In this document: positions 19,964-31,676 of the stretch, piece by piece
Layout: each line of letters opens with the position of its first letter
How positions within the stretch are numbered: position 1 is the first letter of the stretch
Made by a program: the position numbers and the translations under genes
Notes under the pieces: generated by a model
What the model saw: the letters and a program-made list of their open reading frames with translations, nothing else
Told to the model about the DNA's origin: nothing
The model's database searches: none
DNA from: Halichondria panicea
Lineage: Eukaryota; Porifera; Demospongiae; Suberitida; Halichondriidae
Assembly (NCBI RefSeq): GCF_963675165.1
Contig: NC_087393.1
Location: 4,975,702-5,039,701 of the forward strand
Direction: 5' to 3'
Length of the DNA stretch: 64,000 nucleotides

Positions 19964-22063
19964 ATGGGAGGTTTCTTTAGCCGTAGAAGGAGAACAGCGG
20001 AGGCTGATGATGCTCCTAGAGGCCCCAGTAGAGTCAGTGAGCAGGACAAGGCTGTACTGGTGAGAAATATGAGTTTGGTCTAGCCATAGTCCACATAGCC
20101 TAATATGTATCTAATAGCTAGCTAGCTGCTGTTGTCTGTAGGAGCTTAAGAAGCAGAGAGACAGTTTGAGAAAGTACCAGAAACGGGTAAGTGATTCAGT
20201 TTTATTATACGCTTTGGTTGAGCTCCTCTTCCCCCCTCCAGATCAACACTCAGATGGAGAAGGAGAGGGAAATGGCTAAACAGTTCCTAAGAGATGGCAA
20301 GAAAGAGTAAGATTTTATTAATCACTCAGTTGTATATCCTAACTGTGACTCTAACGCAGGCCAGGCTTCTCGTTTAGCACTACCACTTGATATTAACGTA
20401 TTGTACAAGCATTGGAATGATGTATCTGTACCTAGCAATTATCAGCCAATCTCTGGAATGACCCTCCCACACACACACTCTCAGAAAAGCAAAGCTCCTG
20501 TTGAAGAAGAAACGCTACCTAGAGTCCCTACTGGAGAAGACAGACCAGCAACTGGAGAACCTCCAACAAATGGTGGACACCATCGAGTTTGCACAGATTG
20601 AGATGAAAGTTGTGGAGGGCCTTAAAACGGGTAACGAGTGTTTGGAGCAGATGCACAAGATTATGTCCGTCGAGGATGTGGAGCAAGTCATGTCCGACAC
20701 CCAGGAGGCTATAGAATACCAGAGGGTGAGAGGAGGGTAATGGTTCATTGGGCGTGGCGTACATATTTGGTGTGTGTGTGTTTGTAAAGATATCTGTACT
20801 TCATACAGTGTCACAGTATACACACACAGGGCATTCAAAAATAGCATGAATTTCAAATTTACTGTCAGAATTGGTTGCCCTTAATTGTTGACTGCGTACA
20901 ATGGTTAAGTGTTGTAGTGATTATTGTGTTCATTGTGAGTTGTGTGTGGTCTCCCCTCAGGAAATTGATGAGCTGCTGGGACAGAACCTCACACAAGAAG
21001 ACGAGGACGCCATTGCCGAGGAGCTGGAGAGTATTATACAGGTGTGTTGACACTCACACATACATAGCCAGTCATACATACTGAGTCATTAACTTGGTAG
21101 GTAACTTTGAGTGCCCATAACTTCAAGCAAAGGATGGAATTAATAGAAGAATAATTGTGTCACGCCTAAATCTTCCGGTTTTTAAACTGTTTTTGGGAGG
21201 TGTAAGTTTTTTGTGTTTTTTATGACTCAAATCTTATGCTCTCTATGTTATATCTCTCATCATCATCCCTCCACAGGCTAGTCTACAGACTAGTCTACCA
21301 GAGGTTGGCTCTAAACCACTGGATACAGAGGATGACATCATCGATGAATTGCCTGAGGTGCCCACGACAGACCCAACATTAGGTGAGGGGGCGGTTACAA
21401 CCCATGTACTACACATAGGGACACATAGGTGAGGGGGTGGTTACAACCCATGTACTACACATAGGGACACATAGGGAGTGGGTTGGGGTGAGGGGGTGGT
21501 TACAACCCATGTACTACACATAGGGACACATAGGGAGTGGGTTGGGGTGAGGGGGTGGTTACAACCCATGTACTACACATAGGGACACATAGGGAGTGGG
21601 TTGGGGTGAGGGGGTGGTTACAACCCATGTACTACACATAGGTGAGGGGGCGGTTACAACCCATGTACTACACATAGGGACTCATAGGTGAGGGGGTGGT
21701 TACAACCCATGTACTACACATAGGGACTCATAGGTGAGGGGGTGGTTACAACCCATGTACTACACGTAGGGACACATAGGTGAGGGGGTGGTTACAACCC
21801 ATGTACTACACATAGGGAGTGGAGGGTTGGATAATTGTGAGAGATTGTTGTGCAAGTGATAGCTTCTAGTGTTTACATCTGGAGAGAGAGGATTATGATT
21901 ATATATAGCAATATGCTAAACAACCACACCTGTACCCACGCACGCACACACACACACACACACATACACCCACACACACATTGCTGACACTGTCTTCATT
22001 CCCTGTGCAGCTGAGGAAGGAGAGACGGCTACTAAACAGAAGAGACAAGCAGTTCCAGCCTAA
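19964..22063 (+). CDS. CHMP6: ESCRT-III subunit CHMP6 (Vps20)
   Basis: 228 residues, seven exons: 19964-20059, 20142-20186, 20242-20306, 20485-20725, 20961-21041, 21277-21382, 22011-22063; phases fit. Charged multivesicular body protein that nucleates ESCRT-III on endosomes downstream of ESCRT-II. Start MGGFFSRRR is a myristoylation signal (Gly2) with basic residues. The ESCRT-III core matches human CHMP6 closely: SEQDKAVLELKKQRD, LRKYQKRI, KAKLLLKKKRY, FAQIEMKVVEGL, GNECL, TQEAIEYQR, DELL, EDEDAI. The C-terminal tail has two LPEV motifs (LPEVGSKPL and LPEVPTTDP) resembling the MIM2 that binds VPS4. Intron 6 holds a minisatellite. Confidence 0.96.
21383..21817. repeat. Minisatellite in CHMP6 intron 6
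   Basis: About eight copies of a 37-62 bp unit GTGAGGGGGTGGTTACAACC...CATGTACTACACATAGGGA, with and without an insert ACACATAGGGAGTGGGTTGGG. Each unit begins like a splice donor (AGGTGAGG), repeating the genuine donor at 21383. Confidence 0.93.
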
Positions 22064-22503
22064 CATTCATGTTTGTAATAGGACAGTTAATTAATAGTGT
22101 ATTAATTTTTGTTGTCAATCGTGTGTTGATATTATTACAATTATCAGTCTATTATGTATGGCTGCTCTTGCAGCCCCACCCCCATACTTGCAACTAATTA
22201 TTTGTAGATCGGAATGTGTGATGTCATAATTATTCCTACTCTCTTTCTCTAAAGCTTCTCTAATTAAGTAAAACAAGACACATGCCCTGAAGCGTTTATA
22301 ATAGCACCACAGTGCTTGATTAACATTCAGTAACTTTTACAACGTGAAAAACATCATTTAGTTTAAAAGTGCAAAAACAAAATTCAAGATTGAACGATCG
22401 ATTTTCTCTAATTATGGATCAGTCTTATCTACACACATAGCTGCAATGAATGATGATTAGCCTAATAATAATACTAAGTGCTTCCTACACAACATAGGAC
22501 AGT

Positions 22504-24652
22504 TCACTTAAAATTGAGAAGTTCTGCGGCTTTATCGATGACAGCCACGCCAGCGTAACTCCTCCCCTGTGTTAGACCACCCTCTGCAAATCTCCATTTG
22601 TCCAGAAACGGGTCGAATACTTCGATTGTCGAGAGATTGGTGATGCCATCGTCCCCGCCCACCACGTACAGGCAGTTGTGGACCATAGCACCAGCTGCAT
22701 TCCTACGAGGGGTAGTCATGTCTGGCACACGACGCCATTTATTGGTGGCTGGGTCGTATCTGGAGGGAGAGAGAGGGGAGATGAATCTATTCAGATGAAC
22801 ACACACCTATGCATCTAATTAACATTGTACAGTACAAAATAATTATAATTTTATGTATACATTACTGTTGAGGCATCAATAACGCAACAAAGCTCAACAC
22901 AGGTTTGCCTTTAGAACATAATTATAGCTTTTACGAGAACTAAGGGACACTAGTGACTGTACATGTACAAACATTGTACGGACAGCATCTCTCAGGCAAT
23001 AATAATTAAGATTTGCACAATTGAAGGTGAAACAACGCAAGTGCCATAAATCCACCAAACAATCCTCTCATGTTGTATGGAGCCTGTCATAATATTCGAA
23101 TGGGATCCTAGAGTGATCGATCACCTTTCCACGCTCTTCCTGATGTCAGGTCCGTCATGGCCGCCTATGGCATACAGCAGACTGTCCAGTACAGCCACTG
23201 CAGCTCCACTGCGCCTCTGACCCATGGCCTCTACCAGAGTCCACTCGTCCAGCTCTGTACGAGGACATGATGATTATATTGCTAGACCAGCAAATGGGCT
23301 CTCACACAAACAACAATAACGGATGGATAGAAAGCAAGTCTATAGCCTCTGGGAGGGAGGGACAAAAAAATTCTACCAATTCCGCCAAAAACCATGGGCT
23401 ATATATATGAAAAACGAACAATTTGGCAAGCTGCTTTCGGGAGGTCATCACTTCACTAAAGATTAATCTGTACCTATCACTTGGAAGTTTTGGGAGGGGC
23501 AAAAAAGCTACCAATTTTGATAAAGGACCATGTACACCTTATGTATTTCCTGAAAACAAAACAACTTGAGAATGCCATAGAGCTCTCTGAAGATAGCATC
23601 ATGAAATATGAGGTTCAATATTCAAGTTACGGGCTCTCAAAGATATCTAAAACCATGATTCTCTACTAAGGGCATACTGATTGTATTCCCTTTCCCATGC
23701 TTTGCATGCAATTCACAATAGTTAGAAACACAATCAATCAATGCTTGTACAGTGTCATTCGCAATCGATTAACATCGCATTCGAACCCATATAGGTTGTA
23801 CCTGGGTCGTACTTCTCCACTGAGTTGAGACATTGTCTGGCCACTCCGTCATAACCGCCCACTGCATAGAGACGACCATTGAGGACTGCCACACCCACAC
23901 TCGAGCGTCTACTGCTCATTGGAGCAACACTCAACCACTTCTTAGACTCTGGAGGGATAAAACAGGAACACTTGAATAAAGTGACACAGCTCAGTACACA
24001 TGCTGCATTATGATTATAACAACTTTACTTCTAATAATAATTATACCAACTTTGGTTGCTGAATGTTACTGCATGGGTAGCTATACAAAGTTTTGTACAC
24101 ATGTAAATTATTTTAATACACATACACTGTACAGTGTGTACTAGCCTGAGATAGCTGCATATATGCATGTACTAATTATAAGTACTTGTGTCTTAACGAG
24201 ATAGCCTAGTATACGGACTGAATCAGCCACACACCTGAGTTGTACTTCTCCACTGAGTCTAGTCCATTGGTTCCATCGAAACCACCGACAGCGTACAGCT
24301 CACCATTGAGCACGGCCACACCCAGAGTGCTGCGTCGTGAGAGCATGGTCTCCACCGGAACCCAGTAGCCCTTCTCCAGGTCCAGATACTCCACCGACCT
24401 GTGAGGGTGTGAGGGTGTATGTGTGAGGGTGTGGGTGTGGATGTGTGGGTGCAGATGAATGTTTATACAATAATTACTAAGAACACAATACTGCATGCAA
24501 TACTAAATTTTTCCTTTTATTTTGGCCTCAGCTAAAGCACATGTGGTTGTTAAAATTAATAATGAACAGTAATTTATAAATTAGGCATCAAATTAGAAAC
24601 TGGTTTAGTGGTACAATAGTACTGTACATAAAATGCACTCACCCACCCACCC

Positions 24653-24725
<73 letters not shown>

Positions 24726-26112
24726 TCTCTCACCTGACTCGTGAGGTCCCGTCAAATCCACCCACTGCAAACACAGAGTTGTTGTGAACGGTAACGCCAC
24801 ATCTACACCTCCTGGATATCAGCTCTGGTCCGGGCTTGCATCGATGGTTCTTTGAATCGATAATCTCTGTGCTACGAATAGCCTTAGGTGCTTGGCCCCC
24901 TACTACAATAATAGACTGAGGACCACCTATTCTCACTCTGGATACTGTCTCTCTCCTCGCTCTTTCCTCAGGGGGCATGAGTCGGAACTTGAGCGCATTG
25001 ATAATGAAATCTTTGCATTCTGCATTCTCTGCTAACAGGGTTTCTTCAGTCACATGCTCAAGAACATACTTGCTAGGGAGGAGTTCGTATCGGACGTGCT
25101 GTATCAACTCAGGGAGGTGTGTCAGTCGTTTCTCTTTGTTGCTTTTGACCCATTCAATCACGGCCTCAAAAACATCCTCTTCTGAGAGTACACCGAGCTC
25201 ACTGCTAGAGATTAAATCAATCACAGTCGTGAGCGGCAGTTGAAGGAATTCGTCTGACATTCGCACATCAGGGAAGTGTTTTCGAGCGTATCTTTGGGAC
25301 TCTGAGAGCAACTCTCCACAAGAATGGAGGTCGGCAAATGCCATGAAGCCGAGGCAATTCGTTGTATGCAGCTGCTTCTTGAGAAAGTCACAGCATGCGT
25401 CCTTCACTTCATTGAGTTGGAAAAGGTTAGCAGCTGGCAATAGAGCTTGTACGTTACCTTCTGTAACCTCCACCTGTCCAGTGTAGAGGAATGAAATGAG
25501 TTGTTCAACAGCAGCTGGGTCAAGCTCTTTCAGTGTCACTATGTTCTGTTTGCTTTCCGACATCTCCCCTGGTTAAGAAACACAAAATTGTTTAGTTTAA
25601 ATGATAGTTTAATTCCTAAATATGCAAACAATGTCAGCAGTTAGACATTGTATGGAGAGATACTCACGCAAAACCATAACACTTTTTTTTTAACACATTT
25701 ACACGCTCACAAACACAAATATAAGAGAACTGTTAATACCTGTGAACATGACTCTGAAGTAGGGGCAGGTGCCAGCTAGTACCAACCGATGAGCTTTGTA
25801 GTCTTGGTCTTCAACTCGGATCGTTACATCGCATAGCTGCCCCTTTTCTCTAAGCTCCTCAAAGTTGACGAATCCTTCTTTAGCCAGTCTAGACGAAGAG
25901 TATACATCCCTGTTGTCTTTAGCTTCTCCCTGGGGCATGTCAGCCTCTACACCAGGGTTGAACTGACTGAGTCTTCGAGATTCAGTCAAATCGAGAGCTC
26001 TAGGGCCATAGCGACCAGACATATCATAGCCAGCATTCTCCTCTGGTGCATCGCCATGTTCTTGTGATAGAGGGCCAGGCTGAGAAGACGATTGCAACAA
26101 GTCATTAGCCAT
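22504..26112 (-). CDS. Kelch-like protein, KLHL2/KLHL3 type (BTB-BACK-Kelch)
   Basis: 634 residues, six exons: 26112-25740, 25568-24734, 24398-24235, 23948-23802, 23254-23125, 22759-22504; all phases fit. Substrate adaptor for a Cullin-3 E3 ligase. An acidic N-terminal extension of about 85 residues precedes BTB ([21 protein letters not shown], residues ~92-200), then BACK ([25 protein letters not shown]) and six Kelch repeats from about residue 345 ([71 protein letters not shown]). The first blade motif [10 protein letters not shown] is characteristic of KLHL2/3/KLHL17 relatives; in human, KLHL3 targets WNK kinases. Orthology within this group is not resolved. Confidence 0.93.
24661..24723. 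repeat. (CA)n microsatellite
   Basis: Pure CA tract about 60 bp long next to the acceptor-side intron of the Kelch-like gene, preceded by CCCA repeats. Confidence 0.97.
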
Positions 26113-26298
26113 CTTTATCTTTTCTGTGGTGGTGTTTACTTACTGTACTGGTCGTCACATTCACAAGATAGAACAAGTCTAGTAAAAGAGGGTGGGGCTA
26201 ATAGCTGCAGGAAGGAAATACTAGATACACATGTAGTCACCCAGTTCTGCAGTTGCTACTATACTAGCTCTAGCTAGCTCCAAGTGCAAACTACAGAA
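26113..26298. promoter_or_regulatory. Head-to-head promoter interval, Kelch-like / SRCR receptor
   Basis: 186 bp between divergent starts. Includes TAGCTCTAGCTAGCTC near the SRCR start. No canonical TATA box seen. Assignment rests on orientation and distance. Confidence 0.42.
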
Positions 26299-27972
26299 AT
26301 GTCCATGAACTTACTGCTATGCATCTTTATGCTTTTGCATGCAAGAGTCAGCTCTCAGAGCTATGGTGACTTGAGACTCAAGCAAAGGAATATTACAGAC
26401 TCTACATTCTATGAAGGAAGAGTGGAGATATACCTCAATGGAGAATGGGGAACAGTATGTGAGGATAATTTCAGTCCAATCGATGCAAATGTCGTATGCC
26501 GTCAACTTGGATACGATGGAGTCATTGCATCTCCTACCTCTGCTTTTCACTCAGCTTACGGAAAGGGAGAAGACAACCAACCAATTTGGCTGGATAATGT
26601 CGGATGCAGTGATCTGAATGGACTACATATTCTGTCATGCCCAAACTCTGGTATCGGTGTACATAATTGTGATCATTTCTCAGACGTTGCAGTCAATTGT
26701 AGCCCAAATCCTCTCGAATTTCCTATTCGTTTGTACGGTCATACTTACCCCTCACAGGGAAGGTTGGAATTCAACTGTAATGATGTATGGATACCGGTGT
26801 GTGCTGCAGATATTGATGCTGATGAAACAGATACAATATGTAAAGATCTTGGATACACTATGGCAAATAACTTTGAACGGAATAATGCAACTAATTTTAG
26901 TTCGATTCTTTTGAACGATCTACTTGACTGCGTTGAAGGAGCAAAGAATTGTTCATGCCCCAACCATGCTCCCTGTAATGAAGAGGCGGTTATTGAATGC
27001 AGTCATACTACTACGCCATTTGGGACGGTTCGGCTGGTAGATAAATTTGAAGGAATTCTTGAAATGTTCATTAATGGAGCGTGGAGGACTCTGTGTGCAG
27101 ACTCATTCACTCAATCTGATGCAAATGCTGTGTGTAATAAGCTAGGCCATCTGAGAGCTGAGGAACTCTCTAAAAGCATACTTCAAGACAGCCAATTGGT
27201 TTGGAACAAACGCTCGGATTGTAACCTAAGCGCTAACGAAGCATTTAATTGTCTTGCTGCCCCATCTTTACTAACATGCTCACAAGATGCCTCTGTAATA
27301 ATAAAGTGCACTAACAATTCTCTACCAGAGGAGCCAACAGATGAAATCGGACGAAGTACTGGACTTCCATTTTCCCTCGAAACTCTCATTGCAATATGTC
27401 TTGGTGGTGGAGCTTTATTGTGCTTTTGCTGTCTATTTATGATAGTCTGCTGCACTCACCTCTTCTGTGACTACCATGTGACAAATAAACGGGCAAGACC
27501 ACTACTAGACGGGCATGCCGGGACATTTTCATTTACCGATAAGGAAACTAAGCTTGACAATGAATATGAACTAGAGAAACGAAGCCAACACACTCCAACA
27601 TTTATACGTCCCATACCCCATCTTATACCATGCTCTACTCCACAAATCCCCACTTCCAATTCCTCGACACTTGATCGCAGACCTGCCAACAGTCCGTATC
27701 CGTTTCCACAAGAAGTTGAGAGAATTAAACTTCGTCGCAGTCAAGAGAATCTCCTAAAAGAAAACATTCCCTCCCTCTCCCTGCACAACCCTACAGAGCA
27801 CAGTGACCTTGAGCAGTTGGCTAGACAACTAGAGCCTCCAGAGGAGCTGACATTGAGACATGGACAGGAGAGTTGGGAGTCGCTTTGTTTGGAACCAATT
27901 TCAGAGGAAGAAGTTTCTCTGGAGTTATCCGAGGAACACCAAGCGTTGGAAATGGACTTTGAAGATATTTAG
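26299..27972 (+). CDS. SRCR-domain single-pass receptor, intronless
   Basis: 557 residues in one exon, ATG at 26299 (MSMNLLLCIF). Signal peptide (LLLCIFMLLHARVSS). Three SRCR-type domains follow: the first is canonical (GRVEIYLNGEWGTVCEDNF, ANVVCRQLGY, WLDNVGC); the second and third are divergent (GRLEFNCNDVWIPVC; ILEMFINGAWRTLC, ANAVCNKLG). A transmembrane helix LIAICLGGGALLCFCCLFMIVCC lies at about residues 360-383, followed by a roughly 170-residue cytosolic tail rich in Ser/Pro and acidic clusters at the end (PISEEEVSLELSEEHQALEMDFEDI is the general region, 27895-27970). SRCR receptors act in recognition or adhesion and are strongly expanded in sponges. No immune-type tyrosine motif is obvious. 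Confidence 0.9.
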   Translation: MSMNLLLCIFMLLHARVSSQSYGDLRLKQRNITDSTFYEGRVEIYLNGEWGTVCEDNFSPIDANVVCRQLGYDGVIASPTSAFHSAYGKGEDNQPIWLDNVGCSDLNGLHILSCPNSGIGVHNCDHFSDVAVNCSPNPLEFPIRLYGHTYPSQGRLEFNCNDVWIPVCAADIDADETDTICKDLGYTMANNFERNNATNFSSILLNDLLDCVEGAKNCSCPNHAPCNEEAVIECSHTTTPFGTVRLVDKFEGILEMFINGAWRTLCADSFTQSDANAVCNKLGHLRAEELSKSILQDSQLVWNKRSDCNLSANEAFNCLAAPSLLTCSQDASVIIKCTNNSLPEEPTDEIGRSTGLPFSLETLIAICLGGGALLCFCCLFMIVCCTHLFCDYHVTNKRARPLLDGHAGTFSFTDKETKLDNEYELEKRSQHTPTFIRPIPHLIPCSTPQIPTSNSSTLDRRPANSPYPFPQEVERIKLRRSQENLLKENIPSLSLHNPTEHSDLEQLARQLEPPEELTLRHGQESWESLCLEPISEEEVSLELSEEHQALEMDFEDI

Positions 27973-28193
27973 AACTATATTTAATGTGCATTTCTATGAG
28001 CATTGTACATACTGTGATTCATGTAAGCACAATAAATTCATTAAGAATTTAATAATCTTTTAAAACAATTTTATATAGGAAGTCAATATAAGTGTCATCA
28101 CAATGTGTTGCTTGCAGCTAAGAATTCCATTGCATCTCTTGTAGGGTTTTCACCAGTCACACACTGGGCTCAGTTTGGAGGTCAGAATTTCAA

Positions 28194-29459
28194 CTATGAA
28201 GTCGTTTGTTGCTGAGAAACTTGCTGGGATTCAGGTTTGTCTGTAACTGGTACAATTGGAGCCTTTCCCAGAACTGCAGTATACACATTGGCATAAATAT
28301 ACAATAATAATGACGATTTTTTGGTTAATCACTCGCAAATATAGTAATGAGCACACACTTTAAAACTTTATGCACACTATGAAAGAATGTATGTACATGT
28401 ATGGCGTATTCAGGGAGGTAGACTAGAGTACCTCTAGACAAAAAGAAGTATCTTATAGACCTCAGGGTTTATTTCAGTGCGGGTTAGCGGGTGAATTTTC
28501 ACCTTCTTAAAATGTTCTGCCACCTAGCTTGGAGTAAGTAAATTTCCTACTCGCACCTTGTCAATCACCCGCTTAATATTTGGAACCCACATTTTCACCC
28601 ACTTGTGCTAAATCTTGAAAGAAAACCTGGACCTACATTACTAACTTTACCACCTAATGGCTATAAAAGAGGAAATTTGTGTGTTGAAGTGAAGATTGAA
28701 AATAAGCCATCACTTAAAAATTCTGGGCACACATCACTGCATTACATAATTCCCACAAGGCACACCTGCAACATTCTCGGGTATTTCAGACCAGAGTACA
28801 TAGTCATTGTCGGTGAGAAATCTCTTGAGGGTACCGCACGTCAAACACTTCACAACGATATGCTTGTCCCTAGCAGCTGTGAGCGAAAGTGTCTTAATGA
28901 GTCGTACATTATATCAACAAGTTGAGAATTCTACACTGAATTAAAGTACAAGTTGCTGACATGAGAACTTACATTTCAGTCGATTAGTACAGGTTACCCC
29001 GGCAACAAGCAGGGAGTCACATGACTTGCAGAGCACTCTCTTTATACTCGGGTCCCTAAGAGGGGAAAAACGGTCAATTTACGAATAAACGCATTTAACC
29101 AGAGTTATCAGTTTACATGACAATGTAAGTATGATATACAAATTCTCACACACATTCTGAGTACAAGTCTTTTGCTGATTCTCTTCATAGTGCGTACATA
29201 GAATCGGGAGAGACCAGTCTCACTCGGAGTAGAGCACAGAGCAGCCAGAGCAGCCTACACAGAGGGAAAGGCAAAGCATCACACTTCAATGGGTACGTGA
29301 AACCATGAAAGAATAATAATTGATTATATCTACACATGCAATGATGCATAGCTACTAGTGAGTGCCTACTTGGAAGAGGTAGTTCATTCTCTGGAAGGCC
29401 TCCTTGTGAGGCACACTGGTGTACCCTGTTGAGGATCCTTTATTCTTCTTTCTCCCCAT
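28194..29459 (-). CDS. RPP21: Ribonuclease P subunit p21 (RPP21)
   Basis: 143 residues, five exons: 29459-29370, 29254-29154, 29055-28973, 28876-28766, 28240-28194; phases fit. Protein component of RNase P, which trims tRNA 5' leaders in the nucleus. Start MGRKKNKGSS is basic. Family hallmarks: AFQRMNYLFQAA, SRFYVRTMKRISKRLVLRMDPSIKR, and four zinc-ligand cysteines in LCKSCDSLL and KCLTCGTLKRF, all alignable with human RPP21. The C-terminal exon adds a Gln-rich tail (SQQVSQQQ). Intron 4 is over 500 bp; the others are about 100 bp. Confidence 0.92.
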
Positions 29460-29602
29460 CTTTTCAGTTTGTTTTGGTGCGCTCTATTGAGAAATAAGCC
29501 ATGTGGGTTGTGGTAATTCTAATAAATGCGCACCACACTAAAGACAATCTTTTTGCTGCTGTGTGGATTCTTCTTCAAACTTCTGTGAATGCATAGCAAG
29601 CG
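29460..29602. promoter_or_regulatory. 143-bp head-to-head promoter interval, RPP21 / COX10
   Basis: The RPP21 start codon (29459, minus) and the COX10 start codon (29603, plus) are only 143 bp apart, so the two housekeeping genes must share a promoter. No TATA box seen. Confidence 0.6.
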
Positions 29603-31564
29603 ATGGAGATACTTTGCAGTAAGAAATGGTGTGGAGGGGATTGTATGAGAATAATGATACTGTGTCCTTTCCACCAGCATCCTGTCAAAGGCGGTTAGTC
29701 AGGGGGGCCACACTGCTGCACATTTGGAGAGGGGGGTCTGGACTACTATTACAGAGGAGTCTACATCTCACTGCACAGCGGCTCGAGCTTAATAAACCCA
29801 AGACAGATGAAGAAGACAATCCATTGAAGGTACAGCATATGTCGATTACAACATATACAAGGAGTGTGTTTTATACACAGGGTTGCATTTGGCGGAAAGA
29901 TCTAGCTATGTAATAAATTCTAAGCTTTCTGTAGGTTATAATTATTTTCATCAAGTACGTGAACATGTTGGTGTTATTTCACCACCTTCCAGGAAAGTGA
30001 CTTTGTCTCGCAACACACCCACCAAAGTTCAGTGGGCTACTCACCAGATGACGAAGCTATCAAAGCGCAGTACCCTGGAAACAGAGGCAGCAACAAAGGA
30101 GAAGAAGAGGTTGAGGAGTGGAGGGAACAGAAGATCGAGATATCCAAACTCCCGGGGATGTATCTGCGACTGTCCAAGCACAAACTAACGAGTAAGTGTG
30201 TGTATAACTGGTGATGTACAAAGTGCTGGCTATTTTATATCCCCAATCTCAACACACAAACTAGCCTATTTGTGATTAACTAGGCCTAAGACGTTATTTT
30301 TTTGTCTAGAGGTGGTTAGTACCAACCACCACCGACCAGTGGGGGCAGATCCCTGGTATATGAAAGCTTTAAAATTATTGCCATTAGACACAGAACTTGA
30401 GTTATAGCCACTCGAACATCGTATGGTAATTGACTCCATATTCCTACAGCTCTTGTGGTACTGACTGCTCTGGCTGGCTACAGCATGGCTCCTGGAGCAG
30501 TGAGTGTGTCCACTCTGCTTTGGATGACTGCTGGAACTAGCCTCTGCTCAGCAGCTGCTAACACCTTTAATCAGGTACGGGGTAATAGTTGTGTAGATCT
30601 ATTATCAATGAAGTGGTGTACATGTCTTATAGAGTCTCTTACTAGCCATGAATACTTCATTCCCTCTCCCCTACTACTTTAATTAATGAGAGTACACAGT
30701 GTACCAGTCATACACATTCTACTGCATATGACTCTCGCCTCTCTTATTTGCAGTGGATTGAAGTTCCCTTTGACTCACAAATGGCGAGGACCAGGAACAG
30801 AGTACTTGTCAGAGGCATGATCAGGTGAGGAGGAGAGGGAGCATTTTCTACATTACCTACAAAATCATACAATAATAGAAATGCTTGCTGTATTAGTCCA
30901 TTGACCATGCCCCACCCCATACAGCCCTCTTCATGCATCACTGTTTGGGCTCACAGCTGGCATCACCGGTACAACAATCCTCTATCACCTTGTCAACCCT
31001 CTAACAGCCGCACTGGGTGCTACCAACCTGCTACTCTACACACTTGTATACACTCCTATGAAGCGAATCAGTATCATGAACACCTGGGTCGGATCTATTG
31101 TCGGCTCTATACCACCATTGATGGGTTGGGCAGCTTGCACTGGTAGTTTGGAGCCTGGAGCCTTTGTACTGGCCGGAGTGCTCTATGCTTGGCAGTTTGC
31201 ACATTTCAATGCTCTTAGTTGGGGCCTGAGGGGAGACTACTCGAGAGCTGGTTACCGGATGATGGCCGTAACTGACCCGGAACTTTGTAAACGAGTGGCA
31301 CTTAGGTACAGTTTGGCTACTATACCGATTTGTTCGTTGGCTGCTCCACTGTTTGGTGTGACTAGTGTTTGGTTTTCACTGGATTCTCTCGTTCCTAATG
31401 TCTGGCTCAGTTATCTGGCATGGAGGTTCTATAAAGACTCAGACTTCAAGTCGGCACGTAAACTATTCCAGTTCAGCTTGTTTCATTTGCCTCTGTTGAT
31501 GGGACTGTTATTTCTGAACAAGAAGAGTAGCCAGACAGAGACTGAACAGTTAGATTCTTTATAG
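29603..31564 (+). CDS. COX10: Protoheme IX farnesyltransferase COX10
   Basis: 400 residues, six exons: 29603-29618, 29678-29829, 29993-30191, 30450-30574, 30754-30824, 30925-31564; phases fit. Converts heme B to heme O in the mitochondrial inner membrane for cytochrome c oxidase assembly. N-terminus is Arg/Leu-rich without acidic residues ([18 protein letters not shown]), a matrix-targeting presequence. UbiA prenyltransferase core: [14 protein letters not shown], the Asp-rich site NTFNQW then [31 protein letters not shown], and [14 protein letters not shown]; the end [24 protein letters not shown] aligns with human COX10. First coding exon is only 16 nt. Confidence 0.95.
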
Positions 31565-31676
31565 CCTTCATAGCTCATAATAGTTAATTTGTGCAAAATA
31601 ATTATTTTTTTTAATGCAATTATTTGAGGGCGGCTATGTTTTGGGCAGTTGCGTTGTTATCGACACAAACGCTTAT

